Source: Kalmusia sp. IMI 367209 (taxonomy: Eukaryota > Ascomycota > Dothideomycetes > Pleosporales > Didymosphaeriaceae). From it: a stretch of DNA of 64,000 nucleotides. This document shows positions 49,791 through 61,756 of this stretch, piece by piece. The position numbers and the translations under genes were made by a program. Where the stretch lies: NCBI GenBank assembly GCA_027946365.1, contig JAPEUQ010000015.1, forward strand, positions 1 through 64,000, written 5' to 3'. Each line of letters opens with the position of its first letter. Positions within the stretch are counted from its first letter, which is position 1. The notes beneath the pieces are model-generated. The model saw nothing but the letters and a program-made list of their open reading frames with translations, was not told where the DNA came from and did not search any database.

Positions 49791-50092
49791 TTATTATACT
49801 AGATTTATAGTGGAAGGTGTAATAGCCAAAAAGAATAGTAAATAATAAAATAATAAAATAATAATAATTCCTCTTCTACTTTATAACTTAAAAAGATATA
49901 TAAAAGAGAGTAATATAAAGAATTTATACTTTAGTAAATTTATTAGATTAATCTAATAAGATTATCTAAGTAAAACTTAATATATACTCTAATTAAAAGT
50001 TATTTAATTTAAATAAAGAGAAAGGATATAGTATATATATTATTTATTAAAAATAGACTTATATTAGAATCTAAAAATTTATAAGTATAAAT

Positions 50093-53000
50093 TAGACTAG
50101 TAAATAGGTATAGATTAGGTTGAGGTTGGGTTAGATTATATAAGACCCTAACCTAATCTATACCTAAACCCATTAATTTAGCGCTAGTAATAGGTATAGG
50201 TTAGGGTTAGGTTACTAAAATTAGGGTTGAGTTAGGGTTAGGATATATAGTTATGTCTAGGATCTAAGTAATTATAATTAATTAATATATTTCTATTTAC
50301 GTCTTAGTCGTTTTTTAATTATAATTATTATTAAGGTAGATACTAGGGTAGTTAGGTAATATTAACTATTATATATTTATTATAGTTAATTATAATAGTA
50401 TAACTAGATTTATTACTACTAGAGCTTTATGACCTATAACTACTACTCCCTAATAGGTTTTCTCCTTAATTTAATAGAATATATAGAATATAATATCTTT
50501 AGTAGTAATACTTTACTAAATAAGAATCTTTAATCTAAATTATAACCCTCTTTATATAAATCGCATTTATTTAGTAGTCTAGAAAAATAAATATTTACTT
50601 AATAGTTAATATACTGATTAGAGATATATACCTTAAGATATCTAACTATAAATGCCTCAGTAGCTTTTTAAAGAGTACTTAGTATAGAAGCCTAGATGTA
50701 TAAGTCTAGCTTATAAATATAGACTAGCTCATAAATAAGATGTAAGAATAAAAGCTTATAAATAAATAGCTCTATAATTTTTAATATTATTTAATCTCTC
50801 TAAGCGCCACCACTATATTCTATTAACTTAAGAATATAATTAGAAGCTATAATAATTTATTATTTAACTTAAAGTACCGCTTTTTCTTTATATTATTAGT
50901 AATCTTCTTACGCGTAGCCTTACTAGTTAAATTTTTCTTAGGAGCTTTTCTACTAGTTACTAGCTTATGGTAAGGCTTTTTAGTAATAACTTATTTAGAT
51001 CTAGCTATTATAGATAGAGTTTGTAGAGTAGCGATAAAAGTTAGAGCAGTTAAAAATAAAAGTAGAAAGTAAAAGTAGAAAGTAGAAGTTTAGTTACTAA
51101 GATAATAGTTATATAGTAGTAAATATAGAAGTAAAAAGTAAAGATAAGAGAAAGAAAATAAAAATAAGAGAAAAATATAAAAGTTAGATAAGCTAATTTA
51201 TAAACTCTATTAATATATATTATAATAACTTCGTAATAAATTTTCATAATAATTTATATAGGAAAGAGCTTAAGATATACTTTTAATTAATACTTTTATT
51301 ATAGTAATGCGACTTTTTTTAGTCGCTATATATATATACGTAATATATAATTATTATTATTTATTATTATTATACTATGCTAGCGTTATATATAGGCTAC
51401 TAAATCTCACTTAATTATATTTATAGTTAGTCTTCTATTAACTTTCTTTTATTTATCTTTTACTATTATACTTTTATAGAATTACTCTATAAGTTATTAT
51501 ATATCTTTATTATAGTTTCTACGTAATAAAGTCTTTACTTATTAAGTAAAAATCTATTAAAGAGACTAATTATCTAGATCGTCCTAAGGGTTTACTACCT
51601 AGTATTAAGTATAAGATACCAGCTGGATATAACTATAATAAGTAGGATAAACTTATAGAGATATTTATTCTAGTTTATTATTATAATATAAATTAATTTA
51701 TATAGGGTTTACTTTTAAAGAGTAAGAAATCGATTATATCCTCTTACTATATAGATAGAGTGGTTCTTAAAAAATTATTCTATAAACTTATTAGTATTAT
51801 TTAAGGATATACTTAGTAATAGTATTTATATTATTTAGTAAAGAGATTAAGCTACTTTATATAATAGAGAGATTAAGACTATTAAGAATATTAATACTAC
51901 TAATCGTTCTACTAAAAGTATACTTAAGAAGAAACTTAAAAATAAGATATATACACTTCTCTATCTAAAGATATAAAGAAAAACTATTTTAAAATAAAAT
52001 AGAAGAAGCTTTTAGATTAGCGCTTTTAGAATTAAAAGAGTAGTAAGTTATAATAGTAATTTATTATATGTTTATACTTATAAGATATAGGTAAATGGCT
52101 AGTAGCTTAGCTATAATAAGTCTACTAGAAATAGAAGAAACTTAATTATAAAGTTTCCCTTAGGTAGTACTATAAATCTCTAGAGAAGCTAGTCTAGGCT
52201 AGTAAAAGTTCTCCTAATAGATAACTCTAAGATTATAAAAAGTTATGACTCTATAGATCTAGCGGTACCCTTAAGAAAATTATATAAAATATTTATAAAG
52301 ATGACTTAGTAAAGCTTAAAAGTAATATATTTAAAAGTAAAGAGGTTAAAGTTAATTAATAATAATTTATAGATGGCCTTACTAAAGAAGAGTTAACTAT
52401 AATAATAGATAAGGACTAATAGTAAGTTTATTACATTCTTTTATTATATTTATATACTAATTATACTAGACATTATGAGCCTACATCTATCCTTAAGTAT
52501 ATATCTAGGGAGAAGATATTACGCTTAAAAGCAATTTACCATATATTCTTAATAATAAGAGTAATAAATATAAAGAAAAAGTTAACTATAACTCTAAGAT
52601 TAATACTACGTATAATAAGGGGATGATAAATATAAAACCTCTACTAATAAAGATAAGGATAAGGATAATAATAATAGTAAGAAGGAGTTTAAGGACTTTA
52701 TAGATTTTAAGGAGTTTTCTAATAAAGATGATTGAGTATTAGAGTCTACTATAGAATAAATATTTAAATATTAAAAGATAGATTTTAATTAAGTTTTAGT
52801 ACTCTACTTAACTATAATTAGCTAGTAATAGTTAATATAGTTAATAATTATAGATTATTTACCTAAAATATAAATATATCATTTATAATTTTAATACTTA
52901 CTTATTATAGAATATACTTAGGAATATAAATAGACGTACTAGAATATCATAAGCCCTACACCCTATCTTATAGTTATAAATGAAAATATATATATTAAAC

Positions 53001-56000
53001 CTCTTAGGCTACTAATATATCTTATAACTTCTTTAGTTTTATTATATCTTTTATTATACTACTATCTTTATCTATTCTACTTATGGCATCTACTCTTTAA
53101 TCCCCACAGTTTCTACCTATCCTTAATTAATTCTAATTAAGCGCCCCTAAATTATTAGAGGGGAACTTAGAGTACCCTAATATTAATTAAATATTTATCT
53201 ATAAATAATAAATATAATAAGGAATAAAGTGAAATTCGTTCTATATAGAATAAGTAATAGAGTAAAATTATATAGGCTACGGATTCTTTAACTTATAACT
53301 TATAGTAAAATTTAACCTCTTATTTTGGCTAAATTTAGACCTAATTTAAAGAGATTATATAATATATAGATAATCGCCTATATATATTCTATCTTAATTA
53401 CGGATTTATACTTCAATATCTAATAGTTAAAATAATTAGAACTAAGTATCTTATAAATTACCTTAATACTTAATCTTATAAGGAGACTCTAACTCCTATA
53501 TATATTTAGTTATCTATATCTATAGCCTAGCCTCTATATTATTAAAATATTATAATACTAGTCCCATTGTATTCTTCTATAACCTATAAGAATAAACTTA
53601 TATAAATGATAATAGATAATAACTAGTCTTTCTAAATAGTAGAGAGGCTATCCTTTTAACACTTCCTTTAATACCTTAGGCCTAATACTATAATAATGAG
53701 CCGTTATAAATTATAGTTAATATTTTAGAATTAAGTTAAAATAGCTAAAGCTTCTCTACTTTATAATTTTTATAAAACTACAAAGATCTTAATTACCTTA
53801 GATACTTAGTCTATAAGAAACTATCTTAGCTTTCTTATAGTAAAGGGTATTATATTAATAATAACTAGGAATTTTATAAGAAGCTACTTAATTTTATTCT
53901 AATTTGTGGAAACTATATAGATACTTCTATGGTATTAGAAGTACTATAGGTTCTATCTAATATAAATACTAAGTAGCAACTTCTAGCTATTATATATAAT
54001 AATATTAGTAATAATAGAATACTGACTTATACTATCTAAACTTAACTATAAAAGAAGGTATTAATTAGAATTCTATTAAAAATATAGTTTTATATCTTAC
54101 TTATATTATTAATCTAGTTGTCCAGGATATTATTTAGTATCTTAAGCTAGTAGCTTCTAGTAAGCTAGAGGTTAAAGAGAATCTATAATAGCGTTATATA
54201 AATAAGATTTAATTAGAAATTTTAATATTAAATTCTTTTTAGAAGATAAGCTAGCTTTTATTATAAGTATTTATTATAGACTAAGTTATGGCTAGCTTTA
54301 GGTAATATATAAAGTGATTAATTAATCTCTATAATATTTTAAATATTTTATTACTACTTAGTAATCCCTACTATTAAAAGAACGTCTCTCTATTATATAA
54401 GATATAAGAACTCATTAGAATTTAACGTTTAATATATGTAACTACGTAGTTAAACTCTAGTTATATATTAATAAATAGCTTAAATAAGAAATTAACTTAA
54501 AAACGACTCCTTATATTACTAAGGCTACTAGTAATAATAATAACGTAGAGATAGATTTTTATAATCTTAAATGACTTTAACTATCTTATACTAAGTGGCA
54601 CCACCTTAAGCTTATTATAGCTATACTAAAGAGGTTTAAGGATATAATTAATTCTTTAAGCTAAAATTAAAAATTATAGATCTAATATATCTAGTTTATA
54701 TATAATTAACTCTTTGATTTTTTAGATAAGATGATGGAAGAGCTTAGTAAAGATTTAGAGAATAGAGATAATATAGAGTGGCTAATAGTAGTAAAAGCTA
54801 TAGCTAAAAAGAATAAGCTAAACTAAGTAAGTACTATTTAAAAATAGATGTAGAGTAGGGCTTCTTATTTAATTATATAACTATTCTTAATCTAATATAA
54901 AAGCTTATAGTATATAAGGTATTATTATTATAGCTATTTATTATAGTAATCACTAATACTATCTATAGGATAATACTTAGGAAGCTTAGGATAAATATAA
55001 CTACTACTAGTAATTTCTTCAATACCTTAATCACTATAATAATAAAGAAACTAGAGATTTTACTCTAGTCTTAACTACCTATCCTAAATAATTATTAGGT
55101 ATAGAGTGGTTCAGAAGCCCCCATTCTTAAACTAATTATAATTAAATAGTATTTTAGTATCTAGCTAAAACTAGGGTACTAGCTTATAATATATAAAAGA
55201 AGAGTAAGGGTAGTATATTAGAAAGAGAGAAGCTTATCTAAGTATATCTTATATTATTATAGGTGAATCTTTTGATATTTTATAGTAATAAAAAGTAAAT
55301 AAGAATACTTATTCTTATTTTATCTAAATTATAAAAGATATTCTACCTATTTAGATTATTATAGTAAGTATTAAGCGTATTTTTAATATTATAAGAGATA
55401 TAATTAGAGATTAGAGACACTATCTTTTAGTCTAGAAAATTTAGTAGATTATATTTTTTAAGCATGTAATTTTTTTAAGAGAAGGAGTAATATATTATTA
55501 TAGAGGATAGTCTAGTATTTTATAATAAAGTAAATAATCTTTTAAGCTTCTAACCTATTTAGATTATATAGATAGTATAGAGGAGGAAGAGATTATAGAG
55601 GAGGAAGAGGTTATAAATAAGGAAGAGATTATAGAGTAGGAAGATATTATATATATTCCTAGTATAAATAGGAGTAAATACTCTAACTATATAAATATTA
55701 AAGGATTTAACCTCCTTTACATTACTATATTTAATAGCTATTATAAATAAATAGTTTATATCTCTAACTTCTACTAGTAGAGTATTCTATAAAAGTTATA
55801 GATATTTTCCTAAATATACTTTCTAGTAATAGAATTATATAAAATATTAATATAAATTATTATTATATAAATTTAACCTAGATAGAAATCCTTAACCTAA
55901 CCTATACCTAAGGTCTATGTAATCTAACCCTAACCTACACCTAGAGTCTATATAATTTAATCTTAATCTATACCTAAGGTTCGTGTGACCCAACCCCAAC

Positions 56001-56075
56001 CTATACCTAATACTTAGTAATAGCTAACCCAACCTTAATCTATCTATAATTAACCCCAATCTATTTACCAGTCTA
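50093..56075 (+). mobile_element. hAT DNA transposon with TIRs and 8 bp TSD
   Basis: Termini are TAGACTAGTAAATAG (50,093) and the inverted TAGACTGGTAAATAG (56,061-56,075 read in reverse), 14 of 15 matching. Both are followed inward by G-rich subterminal repeats of the type 'aggtatagattaggttgagg' (50,100-50,260 and, inverted, 55,870-56,060). The 8 bases outside each end are identical, 'gtataaat' at 50,085-50,092 and 56,076-56,083: an 8 bp target-site duplication, the hallmark of hAT insertion. The interior carries a dead hAT transposase on the plus strand. About 6.0 kb. Confidence 0.88.
51500..55470 (+). pseudogene. RIP-inactivated hAT transposase
   Basis: Readable islands in order: 'YLTYIINLVVQDI' near 54,100 (family 'C.aHi.NL.vqd'); 'TKWHHLKLIIAILKRFKDII' near 54,600; 'FDFLDKMMEELSKDLENRDN' near 54,730; and the C-terminal dimerisation region around 55,340-55,460 reading 'KDILPI*IIIVSIKRIFNII' then 'RDIIRD*RHYLL', which fits the hAT layout 'iPaTSvgvERvFs.ard.i..rR..L'. 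Stops, mostly at former Gln and Trp codons, are frequent. N-terminal zinc finger not recognisable. Confidence 0.65.
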
Positions 56076-56895
56076 GTATAAATAAATAAAAGATGAGCCA
56101 CTATACTAATATATACTTACCTAAGCCTAGTTAAATATATAATCTATTTAATTACTCTCTAAACTAAGTAACTAAGCTAGTTATATAACCTACTTAGCTA
56201 CTTAGGTAACTAAATAACTAATTAATATATATATATAAAAATATAAAAATCTACTAAGGACTTTTATATTTAACCTAAGTTATAACCTTAGAATAAGTTA
56301 GTAATTTATCTTTTAGATTCTCTAACTTTTTATCTTCTTCCTTAACCATACTCCTACCTGAGAATTAATCACTAACCTCTCAGGACTAGTTACCCCAAGT
56401 TAAGGTTTTAATAAAAATCCTATACTTAAATATAGAATAGATGCTTAAGGTATATAAACTAGAGTAGATAGTAATAATAAACCTAAAGAATATAAATATA
56501 ATTATTTTTAATAGATATATAATATTATTATAAAGATAAAAACTTTAGAATATTATATATTAGATAAATACTAAAGATACTATTCTAGTAATAAAAATAA
56601 TAACTAAAAGTTTATCTATAAGTTATTAAATAATAAGAGCGTTATCTAGATATATAAAATTCTCCTTAGTATAGTAAAATTAGACTAGATATACTACTTA
56701 AATAGTAATAATAATAAGATAATAAATATCTAGATTACTATATATAAATAAGTAAACTTTTTTTTAAATATAGAGTTTATAGTAGTTTTATATATTTTTA
56801 GATTATAAAGATATTTAAGTAAGTAAAGCTTAAGCTATTATAAAATTAAATAATTATATAAACTAGATTTAGTTATTAGATTAAAGTAATTATTA

Positions 56896-56995
56896 ATAAA
56901 GTCTATACTAATATTAAATATAAAAGAATTAAAAGATTTTAAAAAGATAATTAATACTATTCTAAGGAAACTAGTATGACTATAAATAGTTTTTA
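56896..56995 (+). repeat. Direct repeat, right copy (partner 49,686-49,790)
   Basis: Same orientation as the left copy and somewhat less mutated. It is cut off on its right side by LTR-tip sequence. Confidence 0.6.
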
Positions 56996-56999
56996 TAAT

Positions 57000-57172
57000 T
57001 CTTTATAATAGTAGTCTTTTTAAAAGTATTTATTTTTAAAAGTAGTTTTTATAATTTTTATTTTTATAAATAGTCTTTTAGAGTCTTTACTTCTAGGGTA
57101 GTCCTTAGAAACTTTTTCGCCCCTACGGGTGACCTAACCCTATCTTAGTGGCACCGTTTTACCCCTAAGTAT
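57000..57172 (+). repeat. Truncated LTR tip with terminal motif
   Basis: A few degraded minisatellite units ('agagtctttacttctagggt') lead into the terminal motif at 57,112-57,172 ('ctttttcgcccctacgggtg' ... 'gtggcaccgttttacccct' ... 'aagtat'). Island DNA begins directly after, exactly as at 27,756. Confidence 0.75.
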
Positions 57173-57824
57173 AGTAGCAGAACCGAGCCGCTTTTAAGAT
57201 AACTTAAAAACTATAATTATATAGTACGAAAAACATTACTACTCCGCGTTATACGCTGTCTCGTTAGTGGACAGTCATCACTTCCTCGACATTAGCTATT
57301 ACATCGATTCGAACTGTGATTAGGAACCATCCGCAAGCTGAGTGGGCACTCGCTCGAGATCGGCGGTTCTCGCAGGCGTCTTGCAGGTTTTTCTTGTTCC
57401 TTCAACAAATCTGCAGCTGCAAAGACACGCATCCGCTTGCGCTCATAGACTACATTCACTTGTACTGTATTAGGGCTCTCGAAAATTGCAATAATGCCCA
57501 AGTTCACACTCCGAGTGCGTGATCTATTTTTGAGATTCTCACGAGCATCACCAAATTCACGGAGAGAATGATAATGTAGAGCAAAGGCGCTCACTAATTC
57601 ACCCATAAATATTATAGAGATACGCTGTAGGTCCCATTGAAGGTATCAGGTCGCATAGTAGATGGACCCATACCTCGATGCGGTAGCCAATACCAGTGAG
57701 ACATGGCTCATTTCTAAAGTCTTCAAGTACACTCAGTCTGCCTTTCGATGAGCATCCTCCCTCATACTCTTCTCGCGCCTCCCTCATACTCTTCTCGCGT
57801 TCATCCCGCTCCTTTTTGACTGTT
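57173..57824. other. 3' flank of the dehydrogenase gene
   Basis: Normal composition. A 104-codon minus-strand frame (57,292-57,606) has no recognisable content. A perfect 22 bp tandem duplication ('cctccctcatactcttctcg' plus 'cg') lies at 57,756-57,799. Confidence 0.4.
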
Positions 57825-58652
57825 TTATTTCGACCACTTTCGGGCGGACACCGTTCCACCGTCCACAATAATGTCCGTTCCCGTGATGTACATGGATTCG
57901 GGCCCAGCTAAGAAGGCTGCAACGCTTGCGATCTCATCTGGTGTGCCCATGCGTTTCAGAGCCGAAACCTCGACCAATGCCTTTGGGCTTGCGCCAAGTG
58001 GGCTGTCCAGCTGTGAGATAAGCAGCGGCGTGGCGATGACCCCAGGACTTATGCTGTTCAATCGAGCATAACGGTCGCCCCATGCTTTCGCCGCACCTTG
58101 TACTCTCAGGATATTTGCCCTTTTGGAGACTGTATATGCAAGATTGCAATTCTCGGATTCGAGGTCGAGTTCTTCATGGTCTAGAAGTCGGGAGAGAGGC
58201 GCGGTTGCTAGATGACGCTCCAGATCCGGGGAAAAGGAAATAAAGTGACCTGCCATGCTGGCAATGCAAGTCAAAGAGGTACCTTTGCAGGCGACGTATG
58301 AGAAGGCCTCAATGATGTTAGCGGTACCAAGTAAGTCTACCGCGTAAATATCTCTTGCACTAGCAGCTGCAGGAGATAAGCCCGCTGTATGAACGATAAC
58401 GCTGATGTGGCCTGCAGATTGAGCAGCCTGTGCCAATGCTTCGACAGAAGGGTAGTCCGCAATATCCACCTTGTGCGCCTCAGCACTGATGCCGTCCTTC
58501 TGCAGTGTGGAAAGAGCCTGGTACAATGTGGTTTCCTGGAAGTCGGCTAGCAGGACATGCTTTTCGAAAGCCAGTCGTCGTGCGACTGCGAGACCCATCC
58601 CACCAGCGCCAATGATGACGACCACGTCACGAGAGTGGCAGCCCGAAGTCAT
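57825..58652 (-). CDS. Short-chain dehydrogenase/reductase
   Basis: Classical NAD(P)-dependent SDR, 275 aa, single exon, intact. N-terminal dinucleotide site IIGAGGMGLA (Gly-rich loop residues 15-20, spacing as in TGxxxGxG), an 'HTAG' in place of NNAG at 88-91, catalytic Ser in 'IASMAG' (~132) and Tyr173-x3-Lys177 in 'LAYTVSKRAN'. After that come 'NSISPGVIATPL' and the usual SDR ending 'GTDIIVDGG'. The Asp in 'LLADF' after strand beta2 suggests NAD(H) preference (inference). Start ATG 58,652; stop TAA at 57,825. Substrate unknown; no neighbouring pathway genes. Confidence 0.92.
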   Translation of the reverse strand: MTSGCHSRDVVVIIGAGGMGLAVARRLAFEKHVLLADFQETTLYQALSTLQKDGISAEAHKVDIADYPSVEALAQAAQSAGHISVIVHTAGLSPAAASARDIYAVDLLGTANIIEAFSYVACKGTSLTCIASMAGHFISFSPDLERHLATAPLSRLLDHEELDLESENCNLAYTVSKRANILRVQGAAKAWGDRYARLNSISPGVIATPLLISQLDSPLGASPKALVEVSALKRMGTPDEIASVAAFLAGPESMYITGTDIIVDGGTVSARKWSK

Positions 58653-59290
58653 GATGACGTGGAATCCCCCAGCTACTTAGAGGAGATTGTAAAAGATCAA
58701 TGAACGAACGAGTGAGACGACTAAACAAATATTTGAGCGAACTTTTTTGCGAGTTAGTGGGGAGGATATTTGACAAGTTTCAAGTAACACGTACCGTGGC
58801 CGAAACCGAAAACGAAAACGAAACCGAAACCGAAACCGATAACAATAGTCTTCGACTCCAGCCTAGGGCACTAATGCTTCAATAGTCGTCTCCGGTATGC
58901 GCGGATTTGCATTTGTTTAGCTGGATCTGGAGTCATGGCTTCGACTCCCTCGCACTGTGTGATTAGGCTTTAGTCGTTGTTCCTTATCTAAACGTCAATA
59001 ACGGAATGGTCTGCAAATGGAACAGTACTAACCCGTACGCGCTAGTCGCTAGTAGCTTCCAGGTGACACTGGTACCTCATGAAACTTCGAGGCCGCGGGC
59101 TGTCGGCCTCTGCGCGATCCGGCTGGTAAAACAACCCGGGCCCGTCGTGCGTAACGGACAGTCCAAACCATCCGCGCAGAGCACACCCGTTTCTATGTTG
59201 GATACTGAAGCTCATAGGGAGCGCGCATCATTTCTAACTCGTGCGGCATAGTCTCTCACGCTATATATATTATGAGACAGCCATCGACCT
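58653..59290. other. Intergenic DNA upstream of the dehydrogenase
   Basis: Promoter side of the SDR gene. Contains a (CGAAAM)n hexamer microsatellite at 58,801-58,843. An 81-codon plus-strand frame at 59,006 is not recognisable. Confidence 0.4.
58801..58843. repeat. Hexamer microsatellite (CGAAAC/CGAAAA)n
   Basis: About seven units 'cgaaac' or 'cgaaaa' in tandem, 150 bp upstream of the SDR start. Confidence 0.85.
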
Positions 59291-59360
59291 TTATACCAGT
59301 GTGAGAACTGTCGCGTTAGGAAGGTGTATTGCCAGCCACAAAGCTTATCGACAGACTAAG
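59291..59360 (+). pseudogene. Half zinc-cluster relic (Zn2Cys6-like)
   Basis: One frame reads RPLYQCENCRVRKVYCQPQS: C-x2-C-x6-C with the basic R-x-R-K run typical of the first half of a fungal Zn2Cys6 domain. The second half is not visible and stops follow (from about 59,358). 59,360-59,980 is moderately AT-rich with no gene. Could be chance. Confidence 0.3.
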
Positions 59361-60248
59361 TACCCAAAGGCGCGTTATAGCAAAGAGATCCCATGCAGAA
59401 CTACTAGGTGCTAGTCGTACCATATTAGGCCGCGGTGAGATTAATCATGTAGCGACCTCGCTTTACCGTCTCTAGTCACTAGTATGTCACTCATCCGTTT
59501 TAATACTTGCGGCTACCTTGCCTAACAAGATAGTGAGAAGTAGATGAAAGCGATTCAAACGCGCCTCTAAGCCGTTAAGAGAGGTGTCTAGACCATTCTA
59601 AGAAAATTAGTGGACCTAGATCATATACCTCCCATAATGACTTTGATCGTTAAGCTTCTACTACTAGACTTATAGTTGCTTTCTCAGTAGTAAAAAGGCC
59701 CTAAAAAATCATAGAAGGAATTTTCATTCTAACGATATTAGAACTTCTTATCTTATAAGCTTAATAAGAAGAGCTATATCATAGATTAGATATATATTTA
59801 CTATCAAAGATATACTAATTTTAGGGGTATAATGTACTCTTCTTAAGGCTAAGACACTATAACTCATTAAAGTAGTCCTCCTAGCGTTCTCTCTACGATC
59901 TCTCTATATATTGTAAGCGCTTATCACCCGATAAGGACGAAAGACCTCCGTAATAGACCTTATATAGGATCCAGTAGTATGGCCATCTTTCATTCATGTT
60001 CTCAGTTACCCTTTAAGCTTCGCTGCGCTTACGCAATGGCGAATTTGAGGTGCGGCGTTTTTTTTTTGAGGGATTCCTTTCCTGGGCGCCTAATTTTACT
60101 CACACCTTACCCTATAGTCAAATTTAAGTCACATGCTACAGTTTCTACTCATCAGTTACCCAGCCCCTGTCCATATGCCAACACGGCGTAATCTCACAAT
60201 ATATCAACATAAGCGTACATCTTCGCTTCCCGAAAGTTGCGTAGGTCG

Positions 60249-60331
60249 TGTTGTTGTTATTATTATTATTATTGTTGCTGTTATTATTATTGTTGCTGTT
60301 ATTATTATTGTTGTTGTTATTATTATTGTTG
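60249..60331. repeat. Trinucleotide microsatellite (GTT/ATT/GCT)n
   Basis: About 27 triplets, mainly ATT and GTT, with GCT interruptions. The plus-strand frame through it is simple-sequence, not a gene. Confidence 0.9.
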
Positions 60332-60340
60332 ATAATTCAT

Positions 60341-60598
60341 CTAGCTTACTTTATAGAATGATGTAATATGACTGCCAATTCCACGCTTAAAATCAAGACC
60401 AACGGAACGGTTCCATTTATAGAACTTCTTAGGCGAAACACCAAATAGCTTGCTAATATATTTACATAAATTGGTCCCAGTATTGTCGCACCATCCTACA
60501 CAGTCCTTTACGGTGTCGGTGTCCCATTAGAGGAGAGGGCTGTTTCCAGAAGCAGCATAATGGGCGAAAGTAATGAGTACGAAGAAGTAAGATCTCAT
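60341..60598 (-). pseudogene. LysM-domain secreted protein relic, one internal stop
   Basis: ATG 60,598 starts a signal-peptide-like MRSYFFVLITFAHYAASG. TAA interrupts 24 codons in, then the same frame gives WDTDTVKDCVGWCDNTG, 'LCKYISKLFGVSPKKFYKWN' and 'RSVGLDFKRG' to TAG at 60,341-60,343. The 'C..WYDN...TC..I...FGISPEQF..WNPSVGLDC' layout is that of fungal LysM effectors/chitin-binding proteins; the final Cys position is Phe here. A CAA to TAA change explains the stop. 'GTAAGC' near the end could be a donor to a lost 3' exon. Identified by eye from the family pattern. Confidence 0.55.
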
Positions 60599-61756
60599 GT
60601 TGTGGCTGCTCCAATGTAAATGACATCGAAAAACAGCGATCGTATGTCGACGGTGAGGGTTCTGAGTATATTAAGAACAGCTATGGATCGATGGGAAGAA
60701 GCAAAGAAAGTCTGTTGGTATATATTCCAGTCTCCGCTGTCTTTGGCTCCAATCATATGATCCGGTTGGTGTCGCGGCAATGCGGCAATTCAGAAGCCTT
60801 CAGCTGCCAACACTACCTGAGTGAAATTATAAGTCTGTGCACAGTCTGTGCTGAGCCGCAAGTGTGCGCATAGTCAGACTTAGCGGTATGTATGAAAATC
60901 TTCAAGTCCGATAAGCATTTTAAGGAAGATGCCATGGCGCGATGGTCCAGGCAAGTGGATTTTCTCGTTTACGCGATGATGTGGACTCCTTTGCGGTTGA
61001 TGGTAGCCTAGATGCGACTTGGGTACGCCCCAGACCTTCCAAGGCTAAGGGCAAATTGGAAAATTATCCAGAAATGGTAGGCAGTATGTGAAGTGGTAAA
61101 AGAAGTAGCCTGTGCCTCCACCTGAGTTTCGCTAATCCCTAAACCACAGGTACAGAGGTGCAATGTCGCAGAGCCGCATACAAAAACATCACTAGTCTCA
61201 ACTACGCACGAACCCCATACTTGCCCGTGGAACTAGCCAAGGTCTCTAGCGTGGCCAGGTTGTTGCGCGTGGGAATGCCGCTTTCGGCGGCCTTGGCATA
61301 CCGGCACCATACCCACACTACCTCGTATATACGACGCGGCTCTTGCTGGCATTCACAACATGGGAGAAATTTCCTCTCGTCGATTCGAATTTGCGCTGTC
61401 GATCACCATCGCTTCCCACGCGCACCGTATGTACCTATTGTATCTTGCACCGAGATCACGGACAAGTTTCCGTCTTTTCCACGTGTCTCGCTGCACTGTG
61501 GAGCTGTATGGTCAGTTGATCTTCTTGGCGAACCAAATTTGGCATTTCGTAGAAGCGAAAGGCCACACGCGTACCTGGAACCACACTCGCACGGGCTCGA
61601 ATATTTCGCGCAAGAGCTTAGACACCACAACGCTTAGAATCAAACTCCTTAAGGTGCGAAGAAAATTCTTGCCCTTCCCTGGACAGCGGAGTCTTTGTAG
61701 GCGCTGACTGTACCTCGTAGCCTTGCTCCAACCACCTTGGCATAGGTTCCAGAAGC
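60599..61756. other. Intergenic DNA, no supported gene
   Basis: Overlapping open frames at 61,158-61,707 on both strands are long but show no domain and compete in three frames; I regard them as chance. Should contain the LysM-like promoter and the 2EXR promoter. Confidence 0.4.

Noticed and set aside
50100..50260. Telomere-like 'gggttagggttagg' runs
   Set aside because: Irregular spacing, mixed with 'ggtatagattagg' variants, and mirrored in inverted orientation at 55,870-56,060: these are hAT subterminal repeats, not interstitial telomere.
51050..51247. 65-codon minus-strand frame rich in Phe/Tyr/Ile
   Set aside because: Low-complexity AT-rich transposon DNA, no protein character.
57292..57606. 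104-codon minus-strand frame downstream of the SDR gene
   Set aside because: No recognisable domain and no intron or start context; more likely SDR 3' flank.
61158..61707. Long overlapping frames (115 and 159 codons) on the plus strand
   Set aside because: No domain, no splice support, and several frames open at once as expected in GC-balanced non-coding DNA.
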